The notes beneath the pieces are model-generated. The model did not search any database. It worked only from the letters and a program-made list of their open reading frames with translations, and was not told the origin of the DNA. Below, in pieces: positions 18,989 through 28,088 of a stretch of 64,000 nucleotides of DNA (positions within the stretch are counted from its first letter, which is position 1; the number at the start of each line of letters is the position of its first letter). Source of the DNA: Microbacterium keratanolyticum (lineage in GTDB: Bacteria > Actinomycetota > Actinomycetes > Actinomycetales > Microbacteriaceae); assembly GCF_016907255.1 (NCBI RefSeq), contig NZ_JAFBBQ010000001.1:2480001-2544000 (forward strand), read 5' to 3'. A program made the translations under genes and the position numbers.

Positions 18989-20256
18989 CCACTGTCACCC
19001 CTGCCACCGAAACCCAGACTCCGGATGCGTTCATGATTCCCACGCTCGCCGAGATCGAAGAGGCAGCGAAAGGCCTCGCTCCAGTCATCTCGCACACCCC
19101 GGTGCTGCCCTCGCACACCCTGAGCGATCTGCTCGGGTCGCCCGTGCTTCTCAAGATGGAGAATCTGCAGCGCACGGGCTCCTTCAAGGTGCGTGGGGCG
19201 ACGCACCGGCTCTCGCGTCTGACGCCGGAGGAGCGCGCACGCGGAGTTGTCGCAGCATCCGCCGGCAACCATGCGCAGGGTGTCGCTCTCGCGGCCCAGA
19301 TGCTCGGAATCCCTGCAACGATCTTCATGCCGCTCGGGGTCCCCGTGCCGAAGCTCCTCGCGACGCGCGGCTACGGCGCTGAGGTCGTCCTCGAGGGTGA
19401 GACCGTGACGACGTCGCTGCGTCTCGCCGACGAGTTCGCTGAACGCACCGGCGCCGTGCTGATTCACCCCTTCGATCATCGCGACGTGGTCGTCGGTCAG
19501 GCGACGCTCGGACTCGAACTGCTCGAAGACGCACCCGACGTCGACACGATCATCATGGGAATCGGTGGGGGAGGCCTCATCGCCGGCGTCGCGGCCGCTG
19601 CGAAGGCTGCTGCCGCTCGCGCCGGACGCACCGTGCGCATCATCGGCGTGCAGGCCGAGAATGCGGCAGCGATGCCGCCGTCGCTTGCCGCAGGCCATCC
19701 GGTTGACATCGTGACGCGCCCGACGATCGCCGACGGCATCCTCGTCGCCCGCCCGGGCGCGGTGCCGTTCGAGATCATTCAGGAGCTCGTCGACGAGGTC
19801 GTCACCGTGACCGACGACGATATCGCCCGCGCCATCCTCGTGCTCCTCGAACAGTCACGCGTCGTGGTGGAGCCGGCCGGCGCCGTGGGCGTCGCAGCGA
19901 TCCTCGCGGGCAAGGTGAAAGACACGGGCACCACCCTGGCGGTGCTCTCCGGCGGAAACATCGATCCGCTGCTGCTGCAGCGTGTGGTCTCGCACGGGCT
20001 CGCGGCATCCGGTCGTTACCTGACGATCCGCATCCCGCTTCCCGACCGCCCGGGGCAGCTCTCCCGAGTGTCGGAGCTTGTCGCCGAGGCCGGCGCGAAT
20101 GTGATGGAAGTCATGCACACGCGTCACGGACAGGGGCTGCAGATCAGCGAGGTCATTCTGCAGCTCAGTATCGAAACACGCGGCGCAGAGCACTCGGAGC
20201 TCACGCTCGAGACCCTGCGCCGCGCGGGATACAACCCGATCGTCGTACCCGACTGA
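18985..20256 (+). CDS. ilvA: Threonine ammonia-lyase (threonine deaminase)
   Basis: 423-residue PLP enzyme converting L-threonine to 2-oxobutanoate and ammonia, the first step to isoleucine. The PLP lysine is Lys68 in RTGSFKVRGA; the phosphate-binding glycine loop is IGGGGLIAG near residue 190. A C-terminal ACT-like domain (from about residue 345, YLTIRIPLPDRPGQL) suggests allosteric control. The start is TTG at 18985 overlapping the upstream TGA (TTGA) with GAAAGGA about 8 bases upstream; an ATG 51 bases later is the alternative. No other ilv gene is nearby. Single-ACT enzymes of this length include both biosynthetic and catabolic forms, so the role stays open. Confidence 0.92.
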   Translation: MTTVTPATETQTPDAFMIPTLAEIEEAAKGLAPVISHTPVLPSHTLSDLLGSPVLLKMENLQRTGSFKVRGATHRLSRLTPEERARGVVAASAGNHAQGVALAAQMLGIPATIFMPLGVPVPKLLATRGYGAEVVLEGETVTTSLRLADEFAERTGAVLIHPFDHRDVVVGQATLGLELLEDAPDVDTIIMGIGGGGLIAGVAAAAKAAAARAGRTVRIIGVQAENAAAMPPSLAAGHPVDIVTRPTIADGILVARPGAVPFEIIQELVDEVVTVTDDDIARAILVLLEQSRVVVEPAGAVGVAAILAGKVKDTGTTLAVLSGGNIDPLLLQRVVSHGLAASGRYLTIRIPLPDRPGQLSRVSELVAEAGANVMEVMHTRHGQGLQISEVILQLSIETRGAEHSELTLETLRRAGYNPIVVPD

Positions 20257-20266
20257 GCGGGACCTG

Positions 20267-20296
20267 ACGCGGGCTGGGTGCGGACTCAGCCCGCGT
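20267..20296. terminator. Bidirectional hairpin between ilvA and greA
   Basis: Arms ACGCGGGCTG (20267-20276) and CAGCCCGCGT (20287-20296) form a perfect 10-bp stem with a 10-base loop. It begins 11 bases after the ilvA stop and its right arm includes the last bases of the convergent greA gene. It probably ends the ilvA transcript and may act on greA too. No T-run follows on the plus strand. Confidence 0.6.
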
Positions 20297-20774
20297 AGGT
20301 GTCGACCTTCAGCACCTCGACGGCGATCGAACGCCCGTTGGGTGCCTCGTAGGCGGTTTTGTCGCCGACCTTGAGTCCCATAATCGCGGTGCCGAGCGGG
20401 CTCGCCTCGCTGTAGACATCGAGATCGTCGCCGGCGGCGATCTCGCGGCTGCCGAGGAGGAATGTCTCTTCGCCACCGGCGACGATCGCCGTGACGACCG
20501 TTCCGGGCTCGACGATGCCGCGGCTCTCGGGAGCCTCGCCCACCTTCGCCGTCTTCAGCAGGTGCTCCAGCGTGCGGATGCGCGCCTCCTGCTTGCCCTG
20601 CTCGTCTTTCGCGGCATGATAGCCGCCGTTCTCCTTGAGGTCGCCCTCTTCACGGGCAGCCTCGATGCGCTTGGCGATCTCATCGCGACCGGTCGTCGAA
20701 AGCATCTCCAACTCGCTGGCGAGTCGGTCGTACGCTTCCTGCGTAAGGAAGGGAACCTGGGCGTCGTTGGACAC
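20286..20774 (-). CDS. greA: Transcription elongation factor GreA
   Basis: 162-residue factor that enters the RNA polymerase secondary channel and stimulates cleavage of backtracked RNA. The N-terminal coiled coil has the catalytic tip REEGDLKENGGYHAAKDEQG (residues about 41-60) with the acidic Asp and Glu in GDLKEN. The C-terminal FKBP-like domain runs from about residue 85 (VVTAIVAGGEETFLLGSREI) and ends near SPLGTAIMGLKVGDKTAYEA. The GTG start has AAGGAG at correct spacing. It stands alone between hairpins on both sides. Confidence 0.97.
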   Translation of the reverse strand: MSNDAQVPFLTQEAYDRLASELEMLSTTGRDEIAKRIEAAREEGDLKENGGYHAAKDEQGKQEARIRTLEHLLKTAKVGEAPESRGIVEPGTVVTAIVAGGEETFLLGSREIAAGDDLDVYSEASPLGTAIMGLKVGDKTAYEAPNGRSIAVEVLKVDTYAG

Positions 20775-20828
20775 GGCGCAACTCCTTCATTCGTGGCCCC
20801 GCCGTCAGATGCCGCGGGGATATGCCAA

Positions 20829-20854
20829 GACGCCCCGGAGTGTTCCGGGGCGTC
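20829..20854 (-). terminator. Terminator hairpin after the DUF4307 gene
   Basis: A perfect 11-bp stem GACGCCCCGGA / TCCGGGGCGTC with a four-base loop, in the gap between the DUF4307 stop (20871) and greA start (20774). Read on the minus strand it follows the DUF4307 gene by 16 bases and is followed by TTGGCATA, which fits an intrinsic terminator. It would insulate greA from upstream transcription. Confidence 0.7.
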
Positions 20855-20870
20855 GGGTTTCACGATGATC

Positions 20871-21263
20871 CTAAGCGACCCAGCAGGTGTTCACCAAACC
20901 CGTCGTCGCCTCGGCGACGGTGGGGATTCGCTCGGTGAAGGCGCGGGCGCGCGCCTCGGAGGGGGAGTACTCGACGATGCGCCAGCCGACGATGCCGAAC
21001 TCCTCGTCGAGCGCCTCCAGGGCGCAGTAGACGGGGCGGTCGTGCGGAGCGACGATCTGGAAGTCGATCGTGACACTGTGCTCATCGGCGACGTGGAAAC
21101 CGAGATCGGTGATGTCGACGGCGTCGATGGAGCTGCGCACCGTGATCCATCCGCCGATGACGACGGCGATCACGGCGAGAAGGCCGCCGATCACCCAGGG
21201 GAGGCGTCCTCGGCGGACGCGACCGTATCGCTCGTCGAGGTGCTGGCTGGTCGTCACGGACAC
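20871..21263 (-). CDS. DUF4307-domain single-pass membrane protein
   Basis: 130-residue actinobacterial protein of unknown function. A basic N-terminus (DERYGRVRRGR) precedes one transmembrane helix (about residues 20-42, LPWVIGGLLAVIAVVIGGW); the rest is an extracytoplasmic beta-rich domain with three cysteines (VYCALEALDEE, TCWVA end) and the conserved TDLGFHVADEHSVTIDFQIV. The start is uncertain: TTG 21272, GTG 21263 and GTG 21257 are in frame. I prefer 21263 because an AACGAT -10-like box lies about 8 bases upstream. The gene is divergent from the small membrane protein at 21325. Confidence 0.8.
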   Translation of the reverse strand: MSVTTSQHLDERYGRVRRGRLPWVIGGLLAVIAVVIGGWITVRSSIDAVDITDLGFHVADEHSVTIDFQIVAPHDRPVYCALEALDEEFGIVGWRIVEYSPSEARARAFTERIPTVAEATTGLVNTCWVA

Positions 21264-21324
21264 TCGTTCCAATCGTTAGGCTGGTACTTCTAGGCTAAGT
21301 GCTTCGCGCACGGAAGGCGGACAC

Positions 21325-21612
21325 ATGATCGACGCGCTCGTGCGTGCAGTGACCTCGACCCCCACTCCGACGCCCACGGTCGATCCCGACCTGGTGACCC
21401 CGGGTCCGATCGGCTTCGCAGCGATCGTGATCGTGCTGATCGCGGTCATCCTCCTGATCGCCGACATGCAGCGCCGTATCCGCCGCGTGCGCTATCGCGA
21501 AGAGGTGCGCGCCGAACTGGATGCGGAAGAGGCGGCTGCGGCCGAAGGGGCTGAGCCGCCGGCGAAGCCTGCGGATCCCGAGGCGCCGGAGGCACCCGAC
21601 TCCTCACGCTGA
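21325..21612 (+). CDS. Small single-pass membrane protein, unknown function
   Basis: 95-residue protein with a Thr/Pro-rich external N-terminus (TSTPTPTPTVDPDLVTPGP), one transmembrane helix (about residues 30-48, IGFAAIVIVLIAVILLIAD), a basic stop-transfer segment MQRRIRRVRYREEV and an acidic Ala/Pro-rich cytoplasmic tail. GGAAGGCGG is well placed before the ATG. No enzyme motif is seen. It lies between DUF4307 and hemolysin III genes, an arrangement I recall in related actinobacteria, which supports it being real. Confidence 0.75.
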   Translation: MIDALVRAVTSTPTPTPTVDPDLVTPGPIGFAAIVIVLIAVILLIADMQRRIRRVRYREEVRAELDAEEAAAAEGAEPPAKPADPEAPEAPDSSR

Positions 21613-21635
21613 GCGCGAGCCGACGAGACGGCCGC

Positions 21636-22373
21636 TCAGCCGGGGAGTCCGAGCGACGGCGAGAGCGGCGCGAGAGCGATGAGCAGGCAGGCCGTCCAGT
21701 GGCAGAGGAAAGCCAGGACAGTGCACACGTGGAAGATCTCGTGGAACCCGAAGCGACCGGGCCACGGATTGGGCTTCTTGACGGCGTAGACGACGGCCCC
21801 CGCCGTGTAGAGCAGGCCACCCACACAGACCAGCACCATCATCGCCACATTCGCGAGGACGAGATCGACCATGTACATGACCGCAGCCCAGCCGAGCAGC
21901 AGGTACAGGGCGACATAGAGCCAGCGCGGGGCGTTGATCCAGAAGACGCGGAAGAGGATGCCGAGCAGGGCGCCTCCCCAGACCAGGAACAGCAGGAGTA
22001 TGCCCTTCTCCGGAGGGAGTGCGAGCACCGCGATCGGCGTGTACGTGCCGGCGATCAGCAGCAGGATGTTCGCGTGGTCGATCCGCTTCAGGATGACCTT
22101 GACTTTCGGCCGCCAGTCGAAGCGGTGGTACAGGGCGGAGTTTCCGAAGAGGAGAAGCGACGAGGCCATGAACACGGCGGACGCCCACTTCGCCGGCGCC
22201 CCCTGGGCCAGGACGATCAGCACGATTCCCGCGGCGATCGCGGCTGGGAAGGTTCCGGCGTGGATCCACCCCCGCCATGTCGGTCTGATCTCGACGTGCG
22301 CATCGTCCGCTGCCTCATCGAGCAGCGGCAGCTGGGGAACGTCGGGGACCGGGGGATCGTGTCGTCGGGTCAC
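21636..22373 (-). CDS. Hemolysin III / PAQR-family membrane protein
   Basis: 245-residue protein with seven hydrophobic segments. Family markers are RPTWRGWIHAGTFP (residues about 27-40), SALYHRFDWRPKVKVILKRI near residue 80 with the conserved SxxYH and the following DHANILLLIAGTYTPI, and the terminal HEIFHVCTVLAFLCHW near residue 210, which supplies the metal-binding histidines of PAQR proteins. Physiological function in bacteria is unclear; some members (TrhA) affect membrane energetics. I place the start at GTG 22373, because TAGAGT on the minus strand ends 7 bases before it; longer frames run into the divergent uppS gene. Confidence 0.9.
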   Translation of the reverse strand: MTRRHDPPVPDVPQLPLLDEAADDAHVEIRPTWRGWIHAGTFPAAIAAGIVLIVLAQGAPAKWASAVFMASSLLLFGNSALYHRFDWRPKVKVILKRIDHANILLLIAGTYTPIAVLALPPEKGILLLFLVWGGALLGILFRVFWINAPRWLYVALYLLLGWAAVMYMVDLVLANVAMMVLVCVGGLLYTAGAVVYAVKKPNPWPGRFGFHEIFHVCTVLAFLCHWTACLLIALAPLSPSLGLPG

Positions 22374-22445
22374 CTTGCACACTCTATGTCGGCGCGCATG
22401 CCGCGCACGGTACATATCCAGGCATGCGCGCGGTAGCGTGGGAGC

Positions 22446-23228
22446 GTGAATGCGCGTGTGGATGAGGGGCGCGGGCCTCTCTACCGGCTGTACAGCCGAC
22501 GGCTCCGTCGCCGACTCGATCCCGCGACGATGCCACGCCACGTGGCCATGATGATCGATGGCAACAGACGCTGGGCGCGCCAGCTGGGACTTGCCACACC
22601 CGCACACGGTCATCGTGCCGGTGCGGCGAAGATGCGAGAGTTCCTCGAGTGGTGCGACGATCTCGGCATCCCCGTCGTGTCGCTGTATCTGCTCTCCAGC
22701 GACAACGTCACCAAGCGCGACAGTCAGGAGATCGAAGATCTCATCGAGATCATCGCAGAGCTCGCTGACTCGTTGTCACATGCGCGCAATTGGCGGGTCA
22801 AGCACGTCGGACGCACCGACCTGCTGCCACCACCCCTCGCGCGCGTGCTCGCGGAGGCGGAGGAGCGCACTCGCGACAACACGGGGCTGCACGTGAACCT
22901 GGCCGTCGGATACGGCGGGCGTGCAGAGATCGTGGACGCGGTGCGCAGCATCATCGCGCAGCACGAGGCCTCCGGCGGCAGGCTGGAAGACCTTGCGGCC
23001 CACCTGACTCCCGAGATGATCGGCGAGCACCTCTACACGGGTGGGCAGCCCGATCCGGATCTCGTCATCCGCACGAGCGGCGAGCAGCGGCTGAGTGACT
23101 TCCTGCTCTGGCAGAGTGCACACAGCGAGTTCTACTTCGTGGAGGCGCTGGGGCCAGACCTGCGTGAGGTCGACTTCCTCCGGGCGATCCGCGACTATGC
23201 CGACCGTGACCGCCGTTTCGGACGCTAG
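22446..23228 (+). CDS. uppS: Isoprenyl transferase (cis-prenyl diphosphate synthase, UppS family)
   Basis: 260-residue cytoplasmic enzyme that adds isopentenyl units in cis to make the polyprenyl diphosphate lipid carrier for cell-wall and glycan synthesis. The catalytic Asp38 is in MMIDGNRRWARQLG, and the C-terminal signature RTSGEQRLSDFLLWQ (about residues 210-224) with Glu in YFVEALGPD binds IPP and magnesium. The GTG start follows a TAGCGT -10 box (22434-22439) by 6 bases, implying a leaderless mRNA. Product length (undecaprenyl or decaprenyl) cannot be told from sequence. IspH at 30398 supplies the same pathway. Confidence 0.95.
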   Translation: MNARVDEGRGPLYRLYSRRLRRRLDPATMPRHVAMMIDGNRRWARQLGLATPAHGHRAGAAKMREFLEWCDDLGIPVVSLYLLSSDNVTKRDSQEIEDLIEIIAELADSLSHARNWRVKHVGRTDLLPPPLARVLAEAEERTRDNTGLHVNLAVGYGGRAEIVDAVRSIIAQHEASGGRLEDLAAHLTPEMIGEHLYTGGQPDPDLVIRTSGEQRLSDFLLWQSAHSEFYFVEALGPDLREVDFLRAIRDYADRDRRFGR

Positions 23229-23284
23229 ATCTCCGCACCCCTCGACGGCGGCTCTGCGTAGTGCTTCCGTGGGAGAATTGCAGG

Positions 23285-24421
23285 ATGAGCGCTCTTGAGG
23301 AGTATCGGTCGACCTTCGGCGAGGAGTACGGGTACCTGAACTGGGCGGCCTACGGTCTGCTCTCTCCGGCGATCACGGCAGAAGCCGTCGCCGACGCTGA
23401 GCTTCTCGGAAGCCCGCGTCCCGCGTCGCACACGCTCGTGCATGACCGTGTCCCCGAGGCGCGCGAGCTGCTCGCCGAGATGCTTGACGTGTCCGCCGAC
23501 ACGGTGACGCTGCAGCCCTCCGCCACGTACGGCCTCATGCATGCGCTGTACGGGCTGTCCGGCGAGGTGCTGGCCGCTTCCTCGGAGTTCCCCAGCATCA
23601 CGGTCTCGCTCGAGCGCGCGGCCGCGTTCGGCAGGGCACGCGCGCGGTGGATGGACTTCGAGGACGACGACCCGCATGCGGGCTTTGTGACACCGGATGC
23701 TGTCGCGGCGGCCCTCGACGACGATGTGTCGGCGCTTGTCGTGAGCCATGTCGACTTCCGCACCGGATATCGCACGGACCTGTCTGCCCTGCGTGAGGTC
23801 CTCGGCCCGGATCGTCTGCTGATCGTCGACGCGGTGCAGTCCTTCGGCGTGATCGAGGCGGATTACGCCGCGGCGGACGTCATCGTCGGCCACGGCTACA
23901 AGTGGCTGCGGGCAGGTCGGGGAACAGGCTTCGCCACGTTCTCGGCCCGAGCCCGAGAGCGCATCACGCCTGTCCTGTCGGGCTTCGGCGGTGTCGACGG
24001 GGGCCTGCCCCTGGACGTGCTTCCTGCGCCGTCTCCGAGTGCGAACGCCTATACCGTGGCGAGCCCCGACCAGCTCGCGGTGGCCCGCCTTGCGATGGGC
24101 CTCACGACGGCGCGCGATGCTGGTGTCGCCGACATCGAAGCGGCCCTCATGGAACGCACCGATCGCCTGTTCGAGATTGCGGACTCCTATGGGATCGCGG
24201 TCCAGACGCCCCGCGCGCACGAGCAACGCGCAGGCATTGTCAACCTCCTGCCGGAGAACCCGGCGCAACTCGCGGCAAGCCTCGCGAATGCCGGCGTCCG
24301 AGCGACGGCCCGCGGCGCCAGCATCCGCGTCTCGGCCCACGTCGGCACGAGCGATGACACCCTCGCGCAGCTCGACGAGGCCATCGGCTCCGCCGGATAC
24401 GAGAAGTTCACCTCCGAGTAA
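23285..24421 (+). CDS. Class V aminotransferase-fold PLP enzyme
   Basis: 378-residue fold-I PLP enzyme related to cysteine desulfurases, kynureninases and isopenicillin-N epimerases. The internal-aldimine lysine is in VIVGHGYKWLRAGRGTGF (about residue 206), preceded by LLIVDAVQSFGV (Asp that holds the pyridine nitrogen). The desulfurase active cysteine loop is absent, so aminotransferase, lyase or epimerase activity is more likely. The ATG has GAGAAT ending 6 bases upstream, fitting a leaderless start. Two hairpins follow in the gap to phoH. Confidence 0.85.
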   Translation: MSALEEYRSTFGEEYGYLNWAAYGLLSPAITAEAVADAELLGSPRPASHTLVHDRVPEARELLAEMLDVSADTVTLQPSATYGLMHALYGLSGEVLAASSEFPSITVSLERAAAFGRARARWMDFEDDDPHAGFVTPDAVAAALDDDVSALVVSHVDFRTGYRTDLSALREVLGPDRLLIVDAVQSFGVIEADYAAADVIVGHGYKWLRAGRGTGFATFSARARERITPVLSGFGGVDGGLPLDVLPAPSPSANAYTVASPDQLAVARLAMGLTTARDAGVADIEAALMERTDRLFEIADSYGIAVQTPRAHEQRAGIVNLLPENPAQLAASLANAGVRATARGASIRVSAHVGTSDDTLAQLDEAIGSAGYEKFTSE

Positions 24422-24436
24422 CAGATTCGCCGCGTG

Positions 24437-24497
24437 TCGGTCCGAATGCGGACCGGGTGCGCGCCGTACCTTCATGGCATCGGGCACGGTGCCCGAT
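24437..24497. terminator. Tandem hairpins downstream of the aminotransferase gene
   Basis: Two separate inverted repeats lie in the 155-base gap. The first is CGGTCCG-AATG-CGGACCG (24438-24455). The second is the perfect odd palindrome ATCGGGCAC-g-GTGCCCGAT (24479-24497). The first looks like a terminator 16 bases past the stop. The second has a one-base centre, so it may instead be a protein-binding site upstream of phoH (80 bases before its start). The assignments are inference. Confidence 0.5.
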
Positions 24498-24576
24498 CGG
24501 GTCGGCCTTCTGGATCGCGACTCGTGGCCCTGGCCGATTCGCCTAACACCGGGAGAACCCGGGTCGGGAGAGGGTC

Positions 24577-25950
24577 GTGGCCGCACACACCGCACAACAG
24601 GACACTCGTTCAGCACCGCACAGCGCCCGTGACAGGGGCATCGCGGACACCTCCGATCAGCGCCTTCGCACCTACGTGCTCGACACGTCCGTGCTGCTGT
24701 CGGATCCGCGGGCGTTCTTCCGCTTCGCAGAGCACTCGATCGTGGTTCCGGTCGTCGTGATCAGCGAGCTCGAGAGCAAGCGGCACGATCCGGAGATCGG
24801 CTACTTCGCCCGTCAGGCGCTGCGCCACCTCGACGAGCTGCGCGTCGAGCACGGGCGACTCGACTTCCCGGTGCCGGTCGGTGACGGCGGCACGCTGCGG
24901 GTGGAGCTGGCGAACACGGATGCCTCGGTGCTCCCGAGCGGCATCCGCCTGAACGACAACGACAGCCGCATCCTCGCTGTCGCCATGCACCTCTCCCAGG
25001 ACGGGCAGGACGTGACCATCGTCTCCAAGGACCTGCCGATGCGGGTCAAGGCGGCATCGTTGGGTCTTATCGCCGAGGAGTACCTCGCAGAGCAGGCCGT
25101 CGACTCCGGGTGGAGCGGCATCGCGCCGCTGCCGCTGTCGGGCGACGAGATGAGCGACCTCTACGAGAGTGAAGTCGGGGTGAGCGAGGCCGCGCGCGGC
25201 CTGCCGGTGAACACGGGCCTCATCATTCACTCGGAGCGCGGCTCGGCGCTCGGCCGCGTGGTCGGTGACGGCGAGTTCGCGCTGGTGCGCGGTGACCGTG
25301 AGGTCTTCGGCCTGCACGGACGCTCGGCAGAGCAGCGGATCGCCATCGATCTTCTGCTCGATCCGGAGGTCGGCATCGTCTCGCTCGGCGGTCGCGCGGG
25401 CACCGGAAAGTCCGCGCTCGCCCTCTGCGCCGGACTGGAGGCCGTTCTCGAACGGCAGCAGCAGCGCAAGATCATCGTCTTCCGTCCGCTGTTCGCCGTC
25501 GGTGGGCAGGAACTCGGCTACCTCCCGGGCGACCAGGGCGAGAAGATGGGGCCCTGGGGCCAGGCGGTCTTCGACACGCTCGGCTCCGTCGTCTCCGGCA
25601 ACGTGCTCGAAGAGGTCGTCGCACGCGGCATGCTCGAGGTTCTGCCGCTGACGCACATCCGTGGGCGCTCGCTTCACGACGCCTTCGTGATCGTGGATGA
25701 GGCGCAGTCGCTCGAACGCAACGTGCTGCTGACAGTCCTGAGCCGCATGGGCCAGAACTCCCGTGTCGTGCTGACCCACGATGTCGGGCAGCGTGACAAC
25801 CTGCGTGTCGGCCGGCACGACGGTATCGCCTCGGTCATCGAGACGCTGAAGGGCCACGCGCTCTTCGGACATGTCACGCTGACGCGCTCCGAGCGGTCGG
25901 CGATCGCGGCCCTCGTCACGGAACTGCTGGAGGGCGGCGAGCTCAGCTGA
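24577..25950 (+). CDS. PhoH-family protein with PIN domain (PIN-PhoH)
   Basis: 457-residue protein with an N-terminal PIN-type ribonuclease domain ([12 protein letters not shown], Asp36; later acidic residues in SELESK and [12 protein letters not shown]) and a C-terminal PhoH ATPase with Walker A GRAGTGKS at residues 272-279 and Walker [12 protein letters not shown] near residue 370. The mycobacterial PhoH2 of this architecture is an RNA helicase-ribonuclease. The GTG start is preceded by GGAGAGGG. The gene is followed by a strong hairpin against convergent fumC. An RNA-processing role is inferred from domain order. Confidence 0.93.
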   Translation: MAAHTAQQDTRSAPHSARDRGIADTSDQRLRTYVLDTSVLLSDPRAFFRFAEHSIVVPVVVISELESKRHDPEIGYFARQALRHLDELRVEHGRLDFPVPVGDGGTLRVELANTDASVLPSGIRLNDNDSRILAVAMHLSQDGQDVTIVSKDLPMRVKAASLGLIAEEYLAEQAVDSGWSGIAPLPLSGDEMSDLYESEVGVSEAARGLPVNTGLIIHSERGSALGRVVGDGEFALVRGDREVFGLHGRSAEQRIAIDLLLDPEVGIVSLGGRAGTGKSALALCAGLEAVLERQQQRKIIVFRPLFAVGGQELGYLPGDQGEKMGPWGQAVFDTLGSVVSGNVLEEVVARGMLEVLPLTHIRGRSLHDAFVIVDEAQSLERNVLLTVLSRMGQNSRVVLTHDVGQRDNLRVGRHDGIASVIETLKGHALFGHVTLTRSERSAIAALVTELLEGGELS

Positions 25951-25962
25951 GGCCGGCAAAGA

Positions 25963-26009
25963 AGAGGGCGGATGCCTCGGAGATCGTCTCTCCGAGGCAT
26001 CCGCCCTCT
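25963..26009. terminator. Bidirectional terminator between phoH and fumC
   Basis: A perfect 21-bp inverted repeat (25963-25983 and 25989-26009) with the five-base loop TCGTC. It lies 12 bases after the phoH stop and 13 bases after the fumC stop on the other strand, so it is well placed to end both convergent transcripts. The arms contain GGATGCC/GGCATCC. Confidence 0.85.
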
Positions 26010-26022
26010 GCGCTTCTCGGGG

Positions 26023-27417
26023 TCAGCCCGGGTGCGTCATCGACAGTAGATCGAGCTTCTCGTCGAGCTGCTCGAGGGTGAGTTCGCCGCGCTCCACGTA
26101 GCCGAGAGCGATCACCGCGTCGCGCACCGTGATGCCTTCGGCGACCGAGTACTTCGCGATCTTCGCCGCCGCCTCGTAGCCGATGAGCTTGTTGAGCGGG
26201 GTGACGATCGAGGGAGACATGCCCGCGAAGGCCGCCGCGCGCTCGAGGTTCGCCTCGAGACCGTCGATGGTCTTGTCTGCAAGGACGCGCGAGGCGTTCG
26301 CGAGCAGGCGGATGGACTCAAGCAGTGCGGTGCCCATGACCGGGATGGCGACGTTGAGCTCGAAGGATCCGGATGCTCCGGCCCAGGCGACCGTCGCGTC
26401 GTTGCCGATGACACGTGCGCACACCATGAGCACGGCCTCGGGGACGACCGGGTTGACCTTGCCCGGCATGATCGAGGAGCCCGGCTGCAGGTCGGGGATG
26501 TGCAGTTCGCCGAGACCCGTGTTGGGGCCCGAGCCCATCCAGCGCAGGTCGTTGTTGATCTTGGTCAGCGAGACCGCGATCGTGCGCAGCGCGCCGGACG
26601 CCTCGACGAGACCGTCGCGGTTGGCCTGTGCCTCGAAGTGGTCCTTCGCCTCAGTGATCGGCAGCTCGGTCTCGGCGGCGAGCAGCGCGATGACCTTCTG
26701 CGGGAAACCGAGCGGGGTGTTGATGCCGGTGCCGACGGCCGTGCCGCCGAGCGGGACCTCCGCGACGCGGGGGAGAGCCGACTGCACGCGCTCGATGCCG
26801 AGACGGACCTGACGGGCGTAGCCGCCGAACTCCTGGCCGAGGGTCACGGGGGTGGCATCCATGAGGTGGGTACGGCCCGACTTCACAGCCGTCTTCCAGA
26901 GCTCTGCCTTCGCCTCGAGCGCGACCGCGAGGTGGTCGAGCGAGGGGATGAGGGTGTCGATGAGGGACTGGGTCACGGCGATGTGCACCGAGGTCGGGAA
27001 CACGTCGTTCGACGACTGCGACGCGTTGACGTGGTCGTTCGGGTGCACGGGGGCGCCCAGGCGACGGGTCGCGAGAGTGGCGAGCACCTCGTTCATGTTC
27101 ATGTTCGAGGACGTGCCTGAACCCGTCTGGTACGTGTCGACCGGGAACTCACCGTCGTGGATGCCCGTGGCGACCTCGTCCGCCGCGCCGGCGATGGCGT
27201 CTGCGATGGCGCCGTCGAGCGTGCCGAGCTCCTTGTTCGCGAGAGCAGCCGCCTTCTTGATCCGTGCCAGGGCTGCGATCTGCGTCGACTCCAGCCCGGT
27301 GCCCGAGATCGGGAAGTTCTCCACGGCACGCTGCGTCTGCGCGCTGTAGAGCGCGTTCACGGGAACGCGCACCTCGCCCATCGTGTCGTGCTCAATGCGG
27401 TACTCGGTGTCGGTCAT
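26023..27417 (-). CDS. fumC: Class II fumarate hydratase
   Basis: 464-residue iron-independent fumarase of the TCA cycle, interconverting fumarate and L-malate as a tetramer. Markers are [18 protein letters not shown] (residues about 95-112), [15 protein letters not shown] near residue 180, and the superfamily signature [17 protein letters not shown] near residue 313 with the catalytic loop serine. The VVPE ending resembles aspartases, but PGKVNP and the whole length fit actinobacterial FumC. It is the last gene of the xseA operon and its ATG overlaps the carbonic anhydrase stop (ATGA). Confidence 0.95.
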   Translation of the reverse strand: MTDTEYRIEHDTMGEVRVPVNALYSAQTQRAVENFPISGTGLESTQIAALARIKKAAALANKELGTLDGAIADAIAGAADEVATGIHDGEFPVDTYQTGSGTSSNMNMNEVLATLATRRLGAPVHPNDHVNASQSSNDVFPTSVHIAVTQSLIDTLIPSLDHLAVALEAKAELWKTAVKSGRTHLMDATPVTLGQEFGGYARQVRLGIERVQSALPRVAEVPLGGTAVGTGINTPLGFPQKVIALLAAETELPITEAKDHFEAQANRDGLVEASGALRTIAVSLTKINNDLRWMGSGPNTGLGELHIPDLQPGSSIMPGKVNPVVPEAVLMVCARVIGNDATVAWAGASGSFELNVAIPVMGTALLESIRLLANASRVLADKTIDGLEANLERAAAFAGMSPSIVTPLNKLIGYEAAAKIAKYSVAEGITVRDAVIALGYVERGELTLEQLDEKLDLLSMTHPG

Positions 27418-28088
27418 TCCGATCCCTTCTTCGTGTCGGGGGTGTTCCCCTCCGAGTCGATGCCGACCGTGACGACGGGCACCGCGGTGCCCTCGGCCAG
27501 ACGATAGTTCGCGCCGACGATGCCCAGGCGGCCCTCGGCGACGGCGTTGCTGATGAGTTCAGAGGACTGCAGCAGGTCGTGCACCGTGTTGCGCAGGTGC
27601 TCCGCGCCGACGAGCTCGGCGTCGATCTCGTCGACCGTGGTGCCACCGGTCTCGGCCAGGACCTTGCGGGCGGCCGGGACGATCGGGGCGACGAGCTTCC
27701 AGATGTGCGGCGGGAGGGGAGCGGCATCGATCGCCGTCCCGTCGATCGCTGCCTTCACCGCACCGCAGGAGTCGTGGGCGAGGACGACGATGAGCGGAAC
27801 CTCCAGCACCGCGACCGCGTACTCGAGGCTCGCGACGATCGACTCGCCGATGACCTGGCCCGCGTTGCGGACGACGAAGAGATCACCGAGCCCGAGATCG
27901 AAGATGATCTCGGCCGCGAGGCGCGAATCCGAGCAGCCGAAGAGCGTGGCGACCGGGTGCTGTGCGGCCGCCAGTGTGCGGCGGCGGGCGACGTCCTGGT
28001 TCGGGTGCATCGGGGAGTCGGCGACGAAACGTCGGTTGCCCTCCTGCATCTGGGTCCAAGCGGCCGTAGGGCTGAGCGGGTGCGTCAT
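27414..28088 (-). CDS. Beta-class carbonic anhydrase
   Basis: 224-residue zinc enzyme catalysing reversible hydration of CO2 to bicarbonate. The zinc ligands are visible: Cys52 and Asp54 in [10 protein letters not shown], and His105 and Cys108 in LAHDSCGAV, with Arg56 completing the Asp-Arg dyad. The start is the ATG overlapping the DUF4245 stop (ATGA), which also gives the family's N-terminus [20 protein letters not shown]. It is coupled to fumC downstream. Bicarbonate supply for anaplerotic and biosynthetic carboxylation is the likely role. Confidence 0.95.
   Translation of the reverse strand: MTHPLSPTAAWTQMQEGNRRFVADSPMHPNQDVARRRTLAAAQHPVATLFGCSDSRLAAEIIFDLGLGDLFVVRNAGQVIGESIVASLEYAVAVLEVPLIVVLAHDSCGAVKAAIDGTAIDAAPLPPHIWKLVAPIVPAARKVLAETGGTTVDEIDAELVGAEHLRNTVHDLLQSSELISNAVAEGRLGIVGANYRLAEGTAVPVVTVGIDSEGNTPDTKKGSE

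Noticed and set aside
23285..24421. Class V aminotransferase-fold gene as a second cysteine desulfurase
   Set aside because: The PLP lysine region is present, but the active-site cysteine loop with the SGSAC pattern seen in the gene at 62051 is missing.
26023..27417. fumC product as an aspartase because of the NPVVPEA sequence
   Set aside because: The rest of the signature ([11 protein letters not shown]) and the length match actinobacterial class II fumarases, which also show this ending.
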